33,952 nt of DNA from Candidatus Poribacteria bacterium (GCA_009843785.1 VYCT01000319.1:1-33952), one strand, 5' to 3'; counted from the first letter of the stretch, positions 1 to 10,584 are shown. Notes: generated by a model not told the origin, from the sequence alone. Numbers and translations: made by a program.

Positions 1-19
1 TAAAAACCTTTCACCACAA

Positions 20-50
20 ACCTTCAGAAAAAAATGGGGGTAAGTGACCT
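20..50 (+). repeat. Left copy of terminal inverted repeat
   Basis: aaaaaaatgggggtaagtgacct (28-50) is the exact reverse complement of 33899-33921; extending to position 20 adds 8 nt with 2 mismatches. Confidence 0.9.
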
Positions 51-60
51 ATAAATTATG

Positions 61-90
61 TTGAATTGTGATATGCACCTGTGATATAAT
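61..90 (+). promoter_or_regulatory. Putative sigma70-like promoter for SufR-like gene
   Basis: TTGAAT (61-66), 18-nt spacer, TATAAT (85-90), about 80 nt upstream of the CDS. Confidence 0.5.
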
Positions 91-167
91 ATTTTGTAAA
101 GTTGTGAAAGCATGTAAATCATTGACATTAGTCGATAGAGTTCACCCCATATAACTGAGGAAATCCC

Positions 168-797
168 GTGAATTGCGAAATTAGTGAAACCCGTATGCGA
201 ATCCTGCAGCTGCTGAAAATGCGCTCAAGCATGACGATCAGTCAATTGACAGATGCCTTGCATATCAGTCAGATGGGAGTCCGACAACACCTCGCTATAC
301 TCGAAGCGGAAGGATTGGTTGCACACTACCAAGAAAAACAGGGGCGCGGTCGTCCGCCGCACGTTTATCAATTAACCGATGAAGCCAACGGTCTTTTTCC
401 GACGACTTATGCGAACTTTGCCGTGGAGTTGATGCACGAGGTGGCAAAATTTAACGGTCCCGGTTTTATTAACAAAGTTTTCCGTGGACGTATGAAGTCG
501 CAATTGGAAACGTATCAACAGCGGCTTGAAGGCAAAACTCTGTCCGATCGGGTCAAAGAACTTGCGCGTATCCGTGATGAAGAGGGATACATGGCACGTT
601 TTGAAGAGGATAGTGACGATTACGTCTTAATCGAACACAACTGTCCGATCGCGGTCATTGCGCAAGAGTATCCCCATGTGTGCGAGATCGAATTGGCACT
701 TTTCCGCCAATCCTTAGGTGCAAAGATTGTTCGAGAAGAGCATCTGATGCAAGGCAGCCACAGATGTTGTTACCGGATTCCGAAATCTACGGAATAG
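168..797 (+). CDS. SufR-like / ArsR-DeoR-type HTH transcriptional regulator with C-terminal Cys residues (possible Fe-S sensor)
   Basis: GTG start; N-terminal winged HTH (MRILQLLKMRSSMTISQLTDALHISQMGVRQHLAILEAEGLV); C-terminal HNCPI...C...HRCCYRIP pattern typical of SufR-like proteins. Confidence 0.75.
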   Translation: MNCEISETRMRILQLLKMRSSMTISQLTDALHISQMGVRQHLAILEAEGLVAHYQEKQGRGRPPHVYQLTDEANGLFPTTYANFAVELMHEVAKFNGPGFINKVFRGRMKSQLETYQQRLEGKTLSDRVKELARIRDEEGYMARFEEDSDDYVLIEHNCPIAVIAQEYPHVCEIELALFRQSLGAKIVREEHLMQGSHRCCYRIPKSTE

Positions 798-844
798 TCA
801 TTTAGGGGCAGAAACGCCCCACGATTTTCAAGGATAACGATATT

Positions 845-1456
845 ATGGCGCGTGAAACAGGGCGGCGCGGTTTTTTCAAGGAAGCACTGAATCAACTCAT
901 GCAACCCGTCGCCGAATTCCTGGATGACAGGATCGGTGAGCCTGTGCCTGTTGAAGCCGCGAATAGAGGTCATCTTCTGCGCCCTCCGGGGGCATTGCCT
1001 GAAGCGGAATTCTTGGAGAAGTGTCATCGGTGTGGTAACTGCGTCAAAAACTGTCCAGCAAACGCGATTTTCGCTTTAGAAGAACGTGTGCAGTCTGATC
1101 TCACTGACACACCTTACATTGACCCTGATGAGCAACCGTGCGTTATCTGCGATTCATTGGCATGTATGTACGTCTGCCCAAGTGGTGCCTTGCAGCCCGT
1201 TTATGCCGAAGACATTAAAATAGGTTTGGCAATTTTCAACGTTGAAACTTGTCTTCGTACGAAGGATGTGGCTTGCACGTACTGCATTGATACGTGTCCT
1301 ATTGGTGCGGATGCGATCCACCTCACGACAGACGGTATTGTAGAGGTGCTTGAATCTGGATGCACAGGATGTGGGGTCTGTCAGTATGCCTGTCCAACAG
1401 TCCCGAAGTCGATAGTGATTGAACCTGATATTGCGAGAGAAGTACTTGTGGATTAG
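845..1456 (+). CDS. 4Fe-4S ferredoxin-type protein (MauM/NapG-like)
   Basis: Several Cys clusters: CHRCGNCVKNCP, CVICDSLACMYVCP, CTYCIDTCP, CTGCGVCQYACP. Confidence 0.85.
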   Translation: MARETGRRGFFKEALNQLMQPVAEFLDDRIGEPVPVEAANRGHLLRPPGALPEAEFLEKCHRCGNCVKNCPANAIFALEERVQSDLTDTPYIDPDEQPCVICDSLACMYVCPSGALQPVYAEDIKIGLAIFNVETCLRTKDVACTYCIDTCPIGADAIHLTTDGIVEVLESGCTGCGVCQYACPTVPKSIVIEPDIAREVLVD

Positions 1457-1482
1457 GGTTATCATACCTTTTTGCAGAAAGT

Positions 1483-2040
1483 ATGTCTGTACTTACACAA
1501 ATTTTCATGCAGGGAGCCGTGGACGGTCAAAGTTTGCGCGATATCAAACCGCCGCTGGAAGTGCCGCAAGCACTGCTTTTCTATTTTATTGGTGCCGCGC
1601 TTCTACTCGGGTGCATAACTGTTTCCGCGTGGTTCTATCTCCGAAAGAAGCCTCAACCCTTACCGGTATCCGAAGGCGAAGCAGTGGAGCCGCCGCCACC
1701 GCACGAGGTAGCCTATAAACAATTGATGGCGATTGAAACCTCCGACTTGCTAAAGCGTGGCGACCTTGAAACGTATCATACCGAAATTGCGAATGTGCTC
1801 CGCGAATACATTTGCGCGCGGTATCAAATTCCTGCGTTAGCGTTGACGACGACCGGGCTGCTTCAGGCTATGCTGCGTGCGCAGATAAGTGCTGAGTGTG
1901 TTGGGCGTGTGCAACAATTACTTGCGAATTGTGATATGGTGAAATTCGCGTCCTATCAGCCGGACCGATCAGAAGCATCGCATCGTGTAGCAGATGCTCG
2001 CTGGATTGTTGACGAGACGAAGATATCTGATTCGTCATAG
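1483..2040 (+). CDS. Membrane-anchored protein, DUF4381-like (Bat/MoxR-type cluster component)
   Basis: Single N-terminal TM segment (LLFYFIGAALLLGCITVSAWFYL) then cytosolic helical domain; linked with DUF58 and VWA genes downstream. Confidence 0.5.
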   Translation: MSVLTQIFMQGAVDGQSLRDIKPPLEVPQALLFYFIGAALLLGCITVSAWFYLRKKPQPLPVSEGEAVEPPPPHEVAYKQLMAIETSDLLKRGDLETYHTEIANVLREYICARYQIPALALTTTGLLQAMLRAQISAECVGRVQQLLANCDMVKFASYQPDRSEASHRVADARWIVDETKISDSS

Positions 2041-2062
2041 GTACGAAAAATTAATAAAAATG

Positions 2063-2092
2063 TTGACAGAATTTGAAAAGATATAGTAAGAT
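2063..2092 (+). promoter_or_regulatory. Putative sigma70-like promoter for the partner-switching module
   Basis: TTGACA (2063-2068), 18-nt spacer, TAAGAT (2087-2092). Confidence 0.45.
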
Positions 2093-2215
2093 AGCTTAAC
2101 TTTATCTCAATTTTTCGCAGTCATTGGATCCACGAAAAGCACATAATTTAGACTTTAGACGAATTTTGTTGGTTTCCTATAGAACTACAAGCCATAGCAA
2201 GGAGGTTAAAGTAGC

Positions 2216-2647
2216 GTGTCAGATGAACACAAAATACTCCTCACGATACCTATGTATCCTGATATGGAACTTGCCGCAGCAAAAACTGGCTCTGCCCTTG
2301 CTGAATTGAAGGACTTCAACGAGGAAGCAGTCGAAGAAATTCAACTCGCAATTATTGAAACCTGTATTAACGCTTCTGAACATAGCCAAAGCGATGATAA
2401 GGAAGTACATATTCAGTTCTTAGTTACGGACGATCAGTTGCAGGTCAAAATCTCTGACCGAGGTGTTGGGATAACTGCGGATACATTAGACGGTACGCGT
2501 TTACTCGGTACCCCGACTTTACACGCCGATTTGCGTAAGCGCGGGAGAGGCTTACAGATTATTAGAGCACTCATGGATGAAGTGGTTATAGAAAGCAGTC
2601 CTAACGGTACAACTGTTAGCTTCACAAAAAAGAAGACCCCATCATAG
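2216..2647 (+). CDS. Anti-sigma factor serine kinase, RsbW-like (HATPase_c_2)
   Basis: GTG start with AAGGAGG upstream; AIIETCINASEHSQ (N-box), ISDRGVGI and GRGLQIIRALMDEVV (G-boxes) of GHKL ATPases. Confidence 0.85.
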   Translation: MSDEHKILLTIPMYPDMELAAAKTGSALAELKDFNEEAVEEIQLAIIETCINASEHSQSDDKEVHIQFLVTDDQLQVKISDRGVGITADTLDGTRLLGTPTLHADLRKRGRGLQIIRALMDEVVIESSPNGTTVSFTKKKTPS

Positions 2648-2826
2648 GTCTCTGTGTCGTTTTCTTTCTACTGGCAACATAATTTTGAACCGGTAGCGGA
2701 TCATCCACGAATCTGTGTTCAAATGTGCTGCGCAACGGTGCTTTTTAATCTTTTTAAGAATATATAATCTTTCCTTTTTAGGGGTGGTCCGCAAGTCCAT
2801 GTTAGGTATTTAAGGAGGTAAACGGT

Positions 2827-3171
2827 TTGTTGAACAAATTCGATATTCAAGTTCGCGAGTCAAAAGGACACGCGATAATTGAGACAGCTGGGTATTTGAA
2901 CGATGCGCTCGGCGAAAAGCTCTCTGAGAAAGCACAAGAGCTCATTCAGAATGGTTACACACTGTTGGTGATCAACCTTGAACAAACAACACTCATTAAC
3001 AGCATCGGTATATCCATACTTATTGAAATTATAGAGGCACTTGACGAACGTGAAGGCACCTTGAATTTCTGTGGATTGTCCGCTACGCAAGAACGCACCT
3101 TTCGGATGATGGCGATTGCTAAATACGCAGGCATTTTCCCGGATGAAGAGTCTGCTATTGCGAATCTATAA
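2827..3171 (+). CDS. STAS-domain anti-sigma factor antagonist, RsbV-like
   Basis: TTG start after TAAGGAGGT; LVINLEQTTLINSIGISILIEIIEAL matches the STAS phosphoacceptor Ser region (DLxxxxxIxSxGI). Confidence 0.85.
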   Translation: MLNKFDIQVRESKGHAIIETAGYLNDALGEKLSEKAQELIQNGYTLLVINLEQTTLINSIGISILIEIIEALDEREGTLNFCGLSATQERTFRMMAIAKYAGIFPDEESAIANL

Positions 3172-3289
3172 AAATAGCGATTAGCCGTCGGGAACCGTCA
3201 GTACAGAGGCAAGCGTTATAGAACGCTGTCTTGCTGACTGCTGAAAACCATTTATAATAAATTAGAAACCGATTGCTGGATTTAACACT

Positions 3290-5212
3290 ATGAAAGCCCC
3301 GAGTAAGCCTTCAGGAGACAGTTTGGAAACTCATAAAATACAAAGCACCGCAGAACAGACGATGGAACGGCTCATATTCAGTCTATCTGAGTTGGAGCAT
3401 TTGGGTCAAACGTTAATCTCCGGGCACAGCAATTTCAATTATTCGAGCAAAACCTATCTCCGCATCACGCTCGGTACTTTGCAGATCAGACGCGGTGCGA
3501 TCTTGCGTTACCATCCGACGGGTCAAAACTTGGATGTTGTTGCGGCGACCCCTGACGAGACGTTTGCGCCAATCCTTGTTGAACCAGATGAATTAGAGGC
3601 TTTACTGAAGCATCCGTTCATTGAGAACACTGCGCCCCCGGACTCCCTTAAACAATTCTTTGCTCGGAGCAGTAAACTTTCAGAAACGATTGATATACGT
3701 CTTTGGATACCGCTAAAAATTCAAGATGAATTTCTGGGAATGATTGGTCTGGGCAAATTTTTGGCGCGGGACGCGTTAGAGGCGTGGGAAATGGAGTTGC
3801 TGACCACCCTGGCACACCAAATTTCGATTGCGATTGCCTATTCGCAGATGGTGGAGGGCATCCAGAGCGAAAAGTTTCGGTTGTTCATGCTCGCCGAAAG
3901 TGCGCCCCAAATCTGTCAACTGCTACAACCTGAGGCGGCTGCGGAACAAGTGGTCCAGCAAGCTGTCTCGCTGCTTGACGCTAACGCTGGCGCGCTCATG
4001 CTAACGGACACCGCGCAACAGGTACTTGAAATGCACTACGCATTTCCAGAGAATTTGCTTGAAAATAGCACGGTGCAGGATACCACGAATGGCCTCGTTA
4101 TTTCTTACGGTGAGGATACACCGCTATCTCAAGAAGCGACATCCGTAGAGGTGTTGAAATCTGTTGTTAAAGAAGGGATTCCAGGGCACTGTTTGCCTAA
4201 ATTCGACACGCTCTTTGGCGGGAAAAACTTGATGGCTGTCCCGATTCCTGGACGTGATGGTGATATTTTGGGGGTCCTTGTCGTTGGTGACAAAGAGGAA
4301 CGCGGTGGTAGAATTACCTCCTTCACGGATGAAGATGTAATTCTGCTTGATTCGTTTGCGAAACAGGCGGGTGTTGCGATTGAGAATGCGCAGCTGCATC
4401 AGGAGGCACTTGAAGCGCGTCAGTTGCAAGCAGAAATGGAAGAGGCGCGTAAAATTCAAGTGAACCTGATTCCTGAGACATTACCAGACATCCCCGGATA
4501 CGAAGTGGCGGGGCATTATGAACCGCGTGGCCCTGTCGGGGGCGATTATTATGATTGTATCCCTTTACCTACGGGACATTGGGGGCTGGCAATTGCCGAT
4601 GTTTCTGGAAAAGGGATGCAAGCGGCACTGCTCATGGCAACACTTCGGGCGGGGCTTATCTCGGAATTGTCGCGTGCAGAAAGCACCAAACAAGAGACAC
4701 TTAACCAGTCTACTTTGTACGCGGAAATCGCTACCATGGCGATGATACTGAACTCGCTCCTTTACGCCAGCGGTACAGAAGAGAAATATGCGACCTTCTT
4801 CTACAGCCATCTTAACCTGGAAACAGATATTCTCACGACGCTTAATGCGGGGCATAATCCGCCGTTACTCATCAGAAAGGATGGCACCTACAAGTGGTTG
4901 GGTGAAGATGTTGGTGGAATTCCGCTCGGAATGTTCCCGAACGATATGGTTTCAAGCATTGCCGAATATGAAGCGGAACATGTCCAACTCGCCAGCGGTG
5001 ATGTCATCGTGTATTATACAGACGGTGTCACAGAGACCGTTAACATTGAAGACGACTATTACGAAGAAGATAGACTTGTAGAGGCATCAAAAGCGTGCAA
5101 GGATGAACACGCCGAGGGTATCCGCAAGTACCTTCACAGCGCAGTCATGGAATTCCAAGGAGAAGCGGATCAGTTTGACGATCTCACGCTCCTTATTTTG
5201 AGAAAGGAATAG
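3290..5212 (+). CDS. PP2C-type SpoIIE/RsbU phosphatase with GAF domains
   Basis: GAF-like regions, coiled linker, then ARKIQVNLIPETLPDIPGYEVAGHYEPRGPVGGDYYDCI...ADVSGKGMQAALLMA...AGHNPPLL...YYTDGVTE, diagnostic of SpoIIE. Confidence 0.92.
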   Translation: MKAPSKPSGDSLETHKIQSTAEQTMERLIFSLSELEHLGQTLISGHSNFNYSSKTYLRITLGTLQIRRGAILRYHPTGQNLDVVAATPDETFAPILVEPDELEALLKHPFIENTAPPDSLKQFFARSSKLSETIDIRLWIPLKIQDEFLGMIGLGKFLARDALEAWEMELLTTLAHQISIAIAYSQMVEGIQSEKFRLFMLAESAPQICQLLQPEAAAEQVVQQAVSLLDANAGALMLTDTAQQVLEMHYAFPENLLENSTVQDTTNGLVISYGEDTPLSQEATSVEVLKSVVKEGIPGHCLPKFDTLFGGKNLMAVPIPGRDGDILGVLVVGDKEERGGRITSFTDEDVILLDSFAKQAGVAIENAQLHQEALEARQLQAEMEEARKIQVNLIPETLPDIPGYEVAGHYEPRGPVGGDYYDCIPLPTGHWGLAIADVSGKGMQAALLMATLRAGLISELSRAESTKQETLNQSTLYAEIATMAMILNSLLYASGTEEKYATFFYSHLNLETDILTTLNAGHNPPLLIRKDGTYKWLGEDVGGIPLGMFPNDMVSSIAEYEAEHVQLASGDVIVYYTDGVTETVNIEDDYYEEDRLVEASKACKDEHAEGIRKYLHSAVMEFQGEADQFDDLTLLILRKE

Positions 5213-5220
5213 GGAATAGT

Positions 5221-5331
5221 TATCAGTTATCAGTTACAAGAGGTTTTAGATAGTTTCAAAGTTTCTTTACTGACAACTGAAAGGTTTTTCGCAGAAAAAC
5301 CGTACTGGCAACTGACAACTCCTAACAACAG
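5221..5331 (+). repeat. Intergenic repeat, CAGTTAYCAGTTA family with conserved hairpin (copy A)
   Basis: gttatcagttatcagttac...gacaactgaaaGGTTTTTC-GCA-GAAAAACCgtactggcaactgacaact; hairpin at 5283-5301. Confidence 0.85.
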
Positions 5332-6312
5332 ATGCAGCAACATTCGACAGTCGGCCGCACATTCTTAGATCCAACAATCCTGGCGCGAATTGGCAACCTT
5401 GAATTAATCGCGAAATTCGTTGTAGAAGGCTTTATCTCAGGGCTGCACAAAAGCCCGTATCACGGGTTTAGTGTTGAATTCTCACAATACCGGCAATATA
5501 TGCCAGGGGACGACCCGAAACATATAGACTGGAAAGCCTACGCCCGCACGGATAGGTACTATATTAAGCAGTTTGAGGAGGAGACGAATCTCAATTGTTA
5601 CCTGCTCTTAGATACGAGCGAATCTATGGCGCACCCTGTGGATGATGCGCAGCCAAACGATGCGGCCACAGCGGAAAACGGTGCGGGGACACCAAGTCTA
5701 TCAAAGTTGCGATATTCGAGTTTCCTCATAGCGTCGCTTGCCTATTTTATGGCGAAGCAGCGGGATGCAGTCGGTTTTGCCTACTTTGATGACGTGCTTC
5801 GACAGTACCTGCCGGCGCGAAGTAGTACATCCCACTTACACTCGATTTTGCTCACATTGGAGACGTTAGAGACAACAAAAAATACACGGATGGGAACACC
5901 GCTGCATCAAATTGCAGAACGCCTCACCAAACGCGGGTTGGTTCTTTTTATCTCGGATCTTTACGATGAAAATCATGAGGAGGTCATCGCTGGCTTAGAA
6001 CATCTCCGCTATGAAGGCCACGAAGTCATCGTCTTCCACGTTCTCGCAGAACAGGAACTTGAATTTACCAATTTCGAGACGGGGCGAAGTTCGGAAGCAC
6101 TGATCCGATTTATTGATTCAGAAAACGACGCTGAGATTATCACAACCCCGCAAGCGATTCAGGAGAGTTATCTAAGCAATTTCAACGACTTTCTTGATAC
6201 CTATAGACTTGCCTTACGGCAAGCGGATATTGATTACAATATAATAACAACAGCAACTCCGATTGATCTGGCACTCGCTTCTTATCTCGCCAAGCGGCAA
6301 GGTGTCCTCTAA
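5332..6312 (+). CDS. DUF58 domain-containing protein
   Basis: GFISGLHKSPYHGFSVEFSQYRQYMPGDDPKHIDWKAYARTDRYYIKQFEEETNLNCYLLLDTSESM is the classic DUF58/VWA-like signature. Confidence 0.92.
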   Translation: MQQHSTVGRTFLDPTILARIGNLELIAKFVVEGFISGLHKSPYHGFSVEFSQYRQYMPGDDPKHIDWKAYARTDRYYIKQFEEETNLNCYLLLDTSESMAHPVDDAQPNDAATAENGAGTPSLSKLRYSSFLIASLAYFMAKQRDAVGFAYFDDVLRQYLPARSSTSHLHSILLTLETLETTKNTRMGTPLHQIAERLTKRGLVLFISDLYDENHEEVIAGLEHLRYEGHEVIVFHVLAEQELEFTNFETGRSSEALIRFIDSENDAEIITTPQAIQESYLSNFNDFLDTYRLALRQADIDYNIITTATPIDLALASYLAKRQGVL

Positions 6313-6430
6313 GGGAATAGTTGTCAGTACGATTTTTTTTCAAAAAATCTTTCAGTTGTCAGTCGTCAGTTAAGAGGGTTTTGAACTATCACACATCTCT
6401 TTTCCCTGATTCCCGAAGACTGATAACTCA
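6313..6430 (-). repeat. Intergenic repeat with conserved hairpin (copy B, opposite orientation)
   Basis: cagtacGATTTTTT-TTC-AAAAAATCtttcagttgtcagt; hairpin 6331-6349; aligns to the reverse complement of copy A. Confidence 0.8.
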
Positions 6431-6468
6431 AGACGCTAAAAACGGAACAAAAACTTAATACTTAAAAA

Positions 6469-8607
6469 ATGCCTTTTGGTTTAACTTTCTTAACAGCCTC
6501 TTTTGCAATAGCCGGTGCGATAGGCGCGTCCATCCCGCTTATTCTTCATTTACTGAACCGAGAGCGGGCGAGACGACTGATTTTCAGTACTGTCCGTTTC
6601 ATCCAGATGTCGCATCAGACGAACGTGCGGCGGCACAAGCTGAAACGGTTGCTGCTGCTGCTCATGCGTATTCTGATGTTGGCGTTGCTCGGATTAGCGT
6701 TTGCGCGCCCATTTTTCGCTGACGCACCTGAAATTATACAGAAAACAGGTGGAAAACGAAACGCTGTTATTGTTCTCGATACCTCCTATAGTATGCAGTA
6801 TGAAGATGTTTTTGAAAATGCGAAAAAAGAGGTGGGCAAAATTCTCGATGGGCTTGATGCCTCCGATGCTGCGTGCCTCATTCTTTCGTCCGATAACGCA
6901 CGTGTCGTTGCGCCGCTCGGCTCAGAATTTGCGCACATCCGGACGGCTTTGAATAATGCAGAACCCTCTAACGAGCGGACGGATTACTTGGACGCGATGC
7001 AAACCGCGGATGAAATATTACAGCCTATCCCTATTGGTGAGAAACAGGTCTATCTGATCGCGGATATGCAAAAGCGGGGCTGGGAGAATTTCATTGAGAC
7101 GGATAAACTCAGCCCGGATATCCAAATCCATTTTGTTGATGTTGGTGCGGAAAAACCACAGAATTATGCGATTACCCAGATCAGCGTTCCGCCTGTTGTG
7201 CTCAAAGAACAGAAAGCGTCGCAGCTTGTCGCGCGGGTACGCAATTTCGGTGATGAACCGGTTGAGAATTTGCAGGTACGTCTCTTCATAGACGGCAATG
7301 TGATTGACAGTGTTGAACTTGACATAGAGCCAGATGATTTTGCAGACGCTGTTTTTAAAGTTGAGTTTCAAGACGAGGCGACACATACGGGTTGGGTTGA
7401 ACTGCCAGAAGATGCCCTCAGTATCGACAACAAACGATATTTTACTTTGCAAAGTCTACAGTCTATTAAAGTCCATGCTGTCCGGGAAGAACCGCGAACG
7501 CGCGGGCGTTATCAAACCGTAGAAACTTTCTTTATGAAAAAGGCGTTGGCATCCGGGCGTGCCGCTGTCCAAATTGATTTCACAGAATCCGTCTCGGTCC
7601 CGAATACATCGACACTCGCAAGCGTAGATGTGCTGATCCTTGCGGATGTAGCAGAACTCTCTTCGGGTGAAGCAGAGCGTGTGAAGACTTACGTCGCTGC
7701 TGGCGGTGGTTTGATTGTGACAGTTGGCAATAATATAAGTGCCGATACTTATAAACAACAGCTCGGTGGTGAGACCGGATTAATGCCGTGCGACTTTGTG
7801 CAAACGGTCGGTGATGCGTTGGATCGCGAGCAATTCCGTGTACTCGCTACAGTGAAATACGAACACCCGATTTTCGTGCCGTTCAAGGAACCGAATCACG
7901 GGGATTTCGGTAAGGCTCGGTTCTACAGAATTTTTCAGGCGGTACCCACCAAAGATGCGAGCGTCATTGCTGCTTATGATGATGGGAGTCCAGCACTCTT
8001 TGAAAAACCTTATGGGACCTTAGGACGTGTGCTCTGTTTTACCTCGACAATAGACAGGGAATGGAACGATCTACCGATTCGAGCGGTTTATCTGCCGTTT
8101 CTGCATGAGTCGATTAAGTATCTCGCGCTTAAGGATGTAGACGCTGCGCCAAATTATCGTGTTGGTGATAGCGTTGAACTGAAGGTTTCGGATGATGAGA
8201 ATGGCGAGGCTGCGCGGAGCAGGGAAATCGCTGTGTTTAATCCGAACAACGTTGAAACTCGCTTGCAGCGGAACGAAGGGACGACTGAAGTCCGCTCGCG
8301 GGGTAGCGTTTTTTACGATGACACTGCGGTGCCGGGCATCTACTCAGTCCATACCTCTGGCGCAGTCCCGTCCTATTTTGTCGTCAATGTTGACACAACA
8401 GAATCCGACCTTGCGGCACGTGATGTAGAAGAGTTAACAAGTATGCTGAAGGGTACTGTGGACGAATCGGTTGAGGAGAAACCGACTGCAGAACTCGTAG
8501 CACAATACCATGAGGATGTTGAGAAGAACCAAAATGTATGGATCTATCTCATGTTAGCGGTTTTTGCGTTGGCAGTAACAGAGATGTTCGTTGCCAATCG
8601 CGTATAA
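6469..8607 (+). CDS. BatA/VWA-domain N-terminal membrane protein
   Basis: N-terminal ASIPLILHLLNRERARRLIFSTVRFI (BatA domain), VWA-like VIVLDTSYSMQYED, C-terminal TM helix. Confidence 0.88.
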   Translation: MPFGLTFLTASFAIAGAIGASIPLILHLLNRERARRLIFSTVRFIQMSHQTNVRRHKLKRLLLLLMRILMLALLGLAFARPFFADAPEIIQKTGGKRNAVIVLDTSYSMQYEDVFENAKKEVGKILDGLDASDAACLILSSDNARVVAPLGSEFAHIRTALNNAEPSNERTDYLDAMQTADEILQPIPIGEKQVYLIADMQKRGWENFIETDKLSPDIQIHFVDVGAEKPQNYAITQISVPPVVLKEQKASQLVARVRNFGDEPVENLQVRLFIDGNVIDSVELDIEPDDFADAVFKVEFQDEATHTGWVELPEDALSIDNKRYFTLQSLQSIKVHAVREEPRTRGRYQTVETFFMKKALASGRAAVQIDFTESVSVPNTSTLASVDVLILADVAELSSGEAERVKTYVAAGGGLIVTVGNNISADTYKQQLGGETGLMPCDFVQTVGDALDREQFRVLATVKYEHPIFVPFKEPNHGDFGKARFYRIFQAVPTKDASVIAAYDDGSPALFEKPYGTLGRVLCFTSTIDREWNDLPIRAVYLPFLHESIKYLALKDVDAAPNYRVGDSVELKVSDDENGEAARSREIAVFNPNNVETRLQRNEGTTEVRSRGSVFYDDTAVPGIYSVHTSGAVPSYFVVNVDTTESDLAARDVEELTSMLKGTVDESVEEKPTAELVAQYHEDVEKNQNVWIYLMLAVFALAVTEMFVANRV

Positions 8608-8691
8608 GTTATAAGAAAGAGACAGTAACAATTCGCGTCTTAACTTATAACCTCTTAACCAAGCCCTTATAACCCTTCCCAAGGAGAAATC

Positions 8692-9609
8692 GTGAATTTT
8701 GAAGCGAGTGCACCGATTGAGGTGCCGAAAATCGTATCTGATGAGCAGACCCAATTCTTTGTGGAGAACGGGTATCTTGTTGTCCCGGATCTGCTCTCGC
8801 TTGATGAAATAGAGGAGCTGCGGCGGGACACAGTCACGATCGCGAAAGGCGGTCATCCGTGCGACAATCTCGAACCGCTTCCTGAGGATATTAGCGATGC
8901 TGAGGCTATCAGCCGTATTCTCTGCATTCATCAACCGCATTTTGTCAGCCCAATCATAGAAAGGTATGTCCGGCACCCGAAAATCTGCGGCATCTTGAGC
9001 CAAATAGCGGCTGCGCATCTGCCTTATTGGGACGGTAGCGTCAAGTGCATGCAGTCGATGCTGTTTGTGAAGCCCCCAAATTTTCAAGGGCAGGCGTGGC
9101 ACCAGGACGAAATCTACATTCCGACGCGTGATCGTTCCTTAATTGGGGCTTGGATTGCGATGGATGATGCGACAGTCGAAAACGGGTGTTTATGGGTTCT
9201 TCCGGGTTCACATCGTCAAGGCTATCTCTATCCGCAGCGGTCTCATGAGAATCCAGATGAGTTTGATTTTGCGGAGGAAAGTTACGGTTTTGATGACACA
9301 GCTGAGGTGCCGGTTGAAGTTACAACGGGAACATTAGTTTTTTTTAACGGGTATCTGCTGCATCGCTCGCGTAAGAACCGTGGGGATACGTTTCGCCGGG
9401 TTTTGGTGAGCCATTACTGTAACGCGTGGTCGCTGTTACCCTGGTCAATTCGGGAAGGCGAGCGTCCAGCGAGTGCCGACCGGCGGTGCATTATCCCAGT
9501 TTCTGGCGTTGATCCTTATATGTGGAAAGGTTATGATGCGCCACCGAAGAGTGTGTCGCTGCGGACCTGCAAAGCCGTTCAGCAGTTGGAGGCATCGGAT
9601 GCAAGTTGA
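8692..9609 (+). CDS. Phytanoyl-CoA dioxygenase (PhyH) family protein
   Basis: GTG start after AAGGAG; FVENGYLVVPDLLS, WHQDEIY (HxD), NGCLWVLPGSHRQG, HRSRKNRG. Confidence 0.92.
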   Translation: MNFEASAPIEVPKIVSDEQTQFFVENGYLVVPDLLSLDEIEELRRDTVTIAKGGHPCDNLEPLPEDISDAEAISRILCIHQPHFVSPIIERYVRHPKICGILSQIAAAHLPYWDGSVKCMQSMLFVKPPNFQGQAWHQDEIYIPTRDRSLIGAWIAMDDATVENGCLWVLPGSHRQGYLYPQRSHENPDEFDFAEESYGFDDTAEVPVEVTTGTLVFFNGYLLHRSRKNRGDTFRRVLVSHYCNAWSLLPWSIREGERPASADRRCIIPVSGVDPYMWKGYDAPPKSVSLRTCKAVQQLEASDAS

Positions 9610-9811
9610 TGGTCTTTTGGCACTCAAACAAGCGTTAGAGACAATGCTTTCCCGCATTGAGACAGGGGAAGATATACTGGAGCAGTTGGAGCGAATTAAC
9701 GTCCTACATCGGGAACTTGACCCAACAGCGCCGAAAATGCTCCGACACTATCTTGAACGGAAAAGTTACACAAAGGCATTAGCACTGCTTGCGGAAGTCA
9801 CGCGATCATAG
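9599..9811 (+). CDS. Small helical hypothetical protein (about 70 aa), start overlapping the PhyH 3' end
   Basis: ATG 9599 in the frame of ORF 9473..9811; MQVDGLLALKQALETMLSRIETGEDILEQLERINVLHREL... Confidence 0.6.
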   Translation: MQVDGLLALKQALETMLSRIETGEDILEQLERINVLHRELDPTAPKMLRHYLERKSYTKALALLAEVTRS

Positions 9812-9851
9812 TGATGGCGTGCTTCCGAAAACTTTGTAAATAGGGAGAAAC

Positions 9852-10584
9852 ATGGTGAGAGAGGATGGCCGCCGGCCAGATGCGTTGCGACCGGTTACGA
9901 TCAAACGACACTATATCAAACATGCTGAGGGTTCGGTCCTCGTAGCAACGGGTGACACCCGTATTATATGTACAGCCTCCGTGATTGACCAGCAGCCGCG
10001 GTTTATGCGCGACCAGCGGATCAAGAAGAAAGGTTGGGTGACAGCCGAGTACTCGATGTTACCGCGCTCAACTTCTGAACGGATGCAGCGCGAGATAACC
10101 CGTGGCGGTGTTGGTGGTAGAACACAAGAGATACAACGTCTCATCGGTCGTTCCCTGCGTGCTGCTGTAGACTTGCACGCCTTAGGAGAGCGGACAGTCT
10201 GGGTGGATTGTGATGTCATCCAAGCCGATGGTGGGACCCGTACCGCATCGATTACAGGCGCGTTTATCGCGCTCTGGGATGCGTGTCAGGCACTTCTTGA
10301 AAATGGAAGGATCCAAACATTTCCTATTACCGATAACATCGCTGCAACGAGTGTCGGGCTTGTGAAGGGTGAAGCAATGTTGGATCTCTGTTATACCGAA
10401 GATTCAACAGCAGATGTTGATATGAATATTGTTATGACCGGGAGTGGGAAGTTTATAGAGATACAAGGCACAGCGGAGGAGAACCCCTTTTCGCGTGAGG
10501 ATTACAATCAGATGTTGGATCTTGCTGTTGGCGGTATACAACAACTTATCCGATTACAGAATCGGATAATGTTGGAGGATTTAG

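Noticed and set aside
770-1508. Minus-strand ORFs opposite the ferredoxin gene
   Set aside because: Overlap a well supported ferredoxin CDS and have no recognisable domain.
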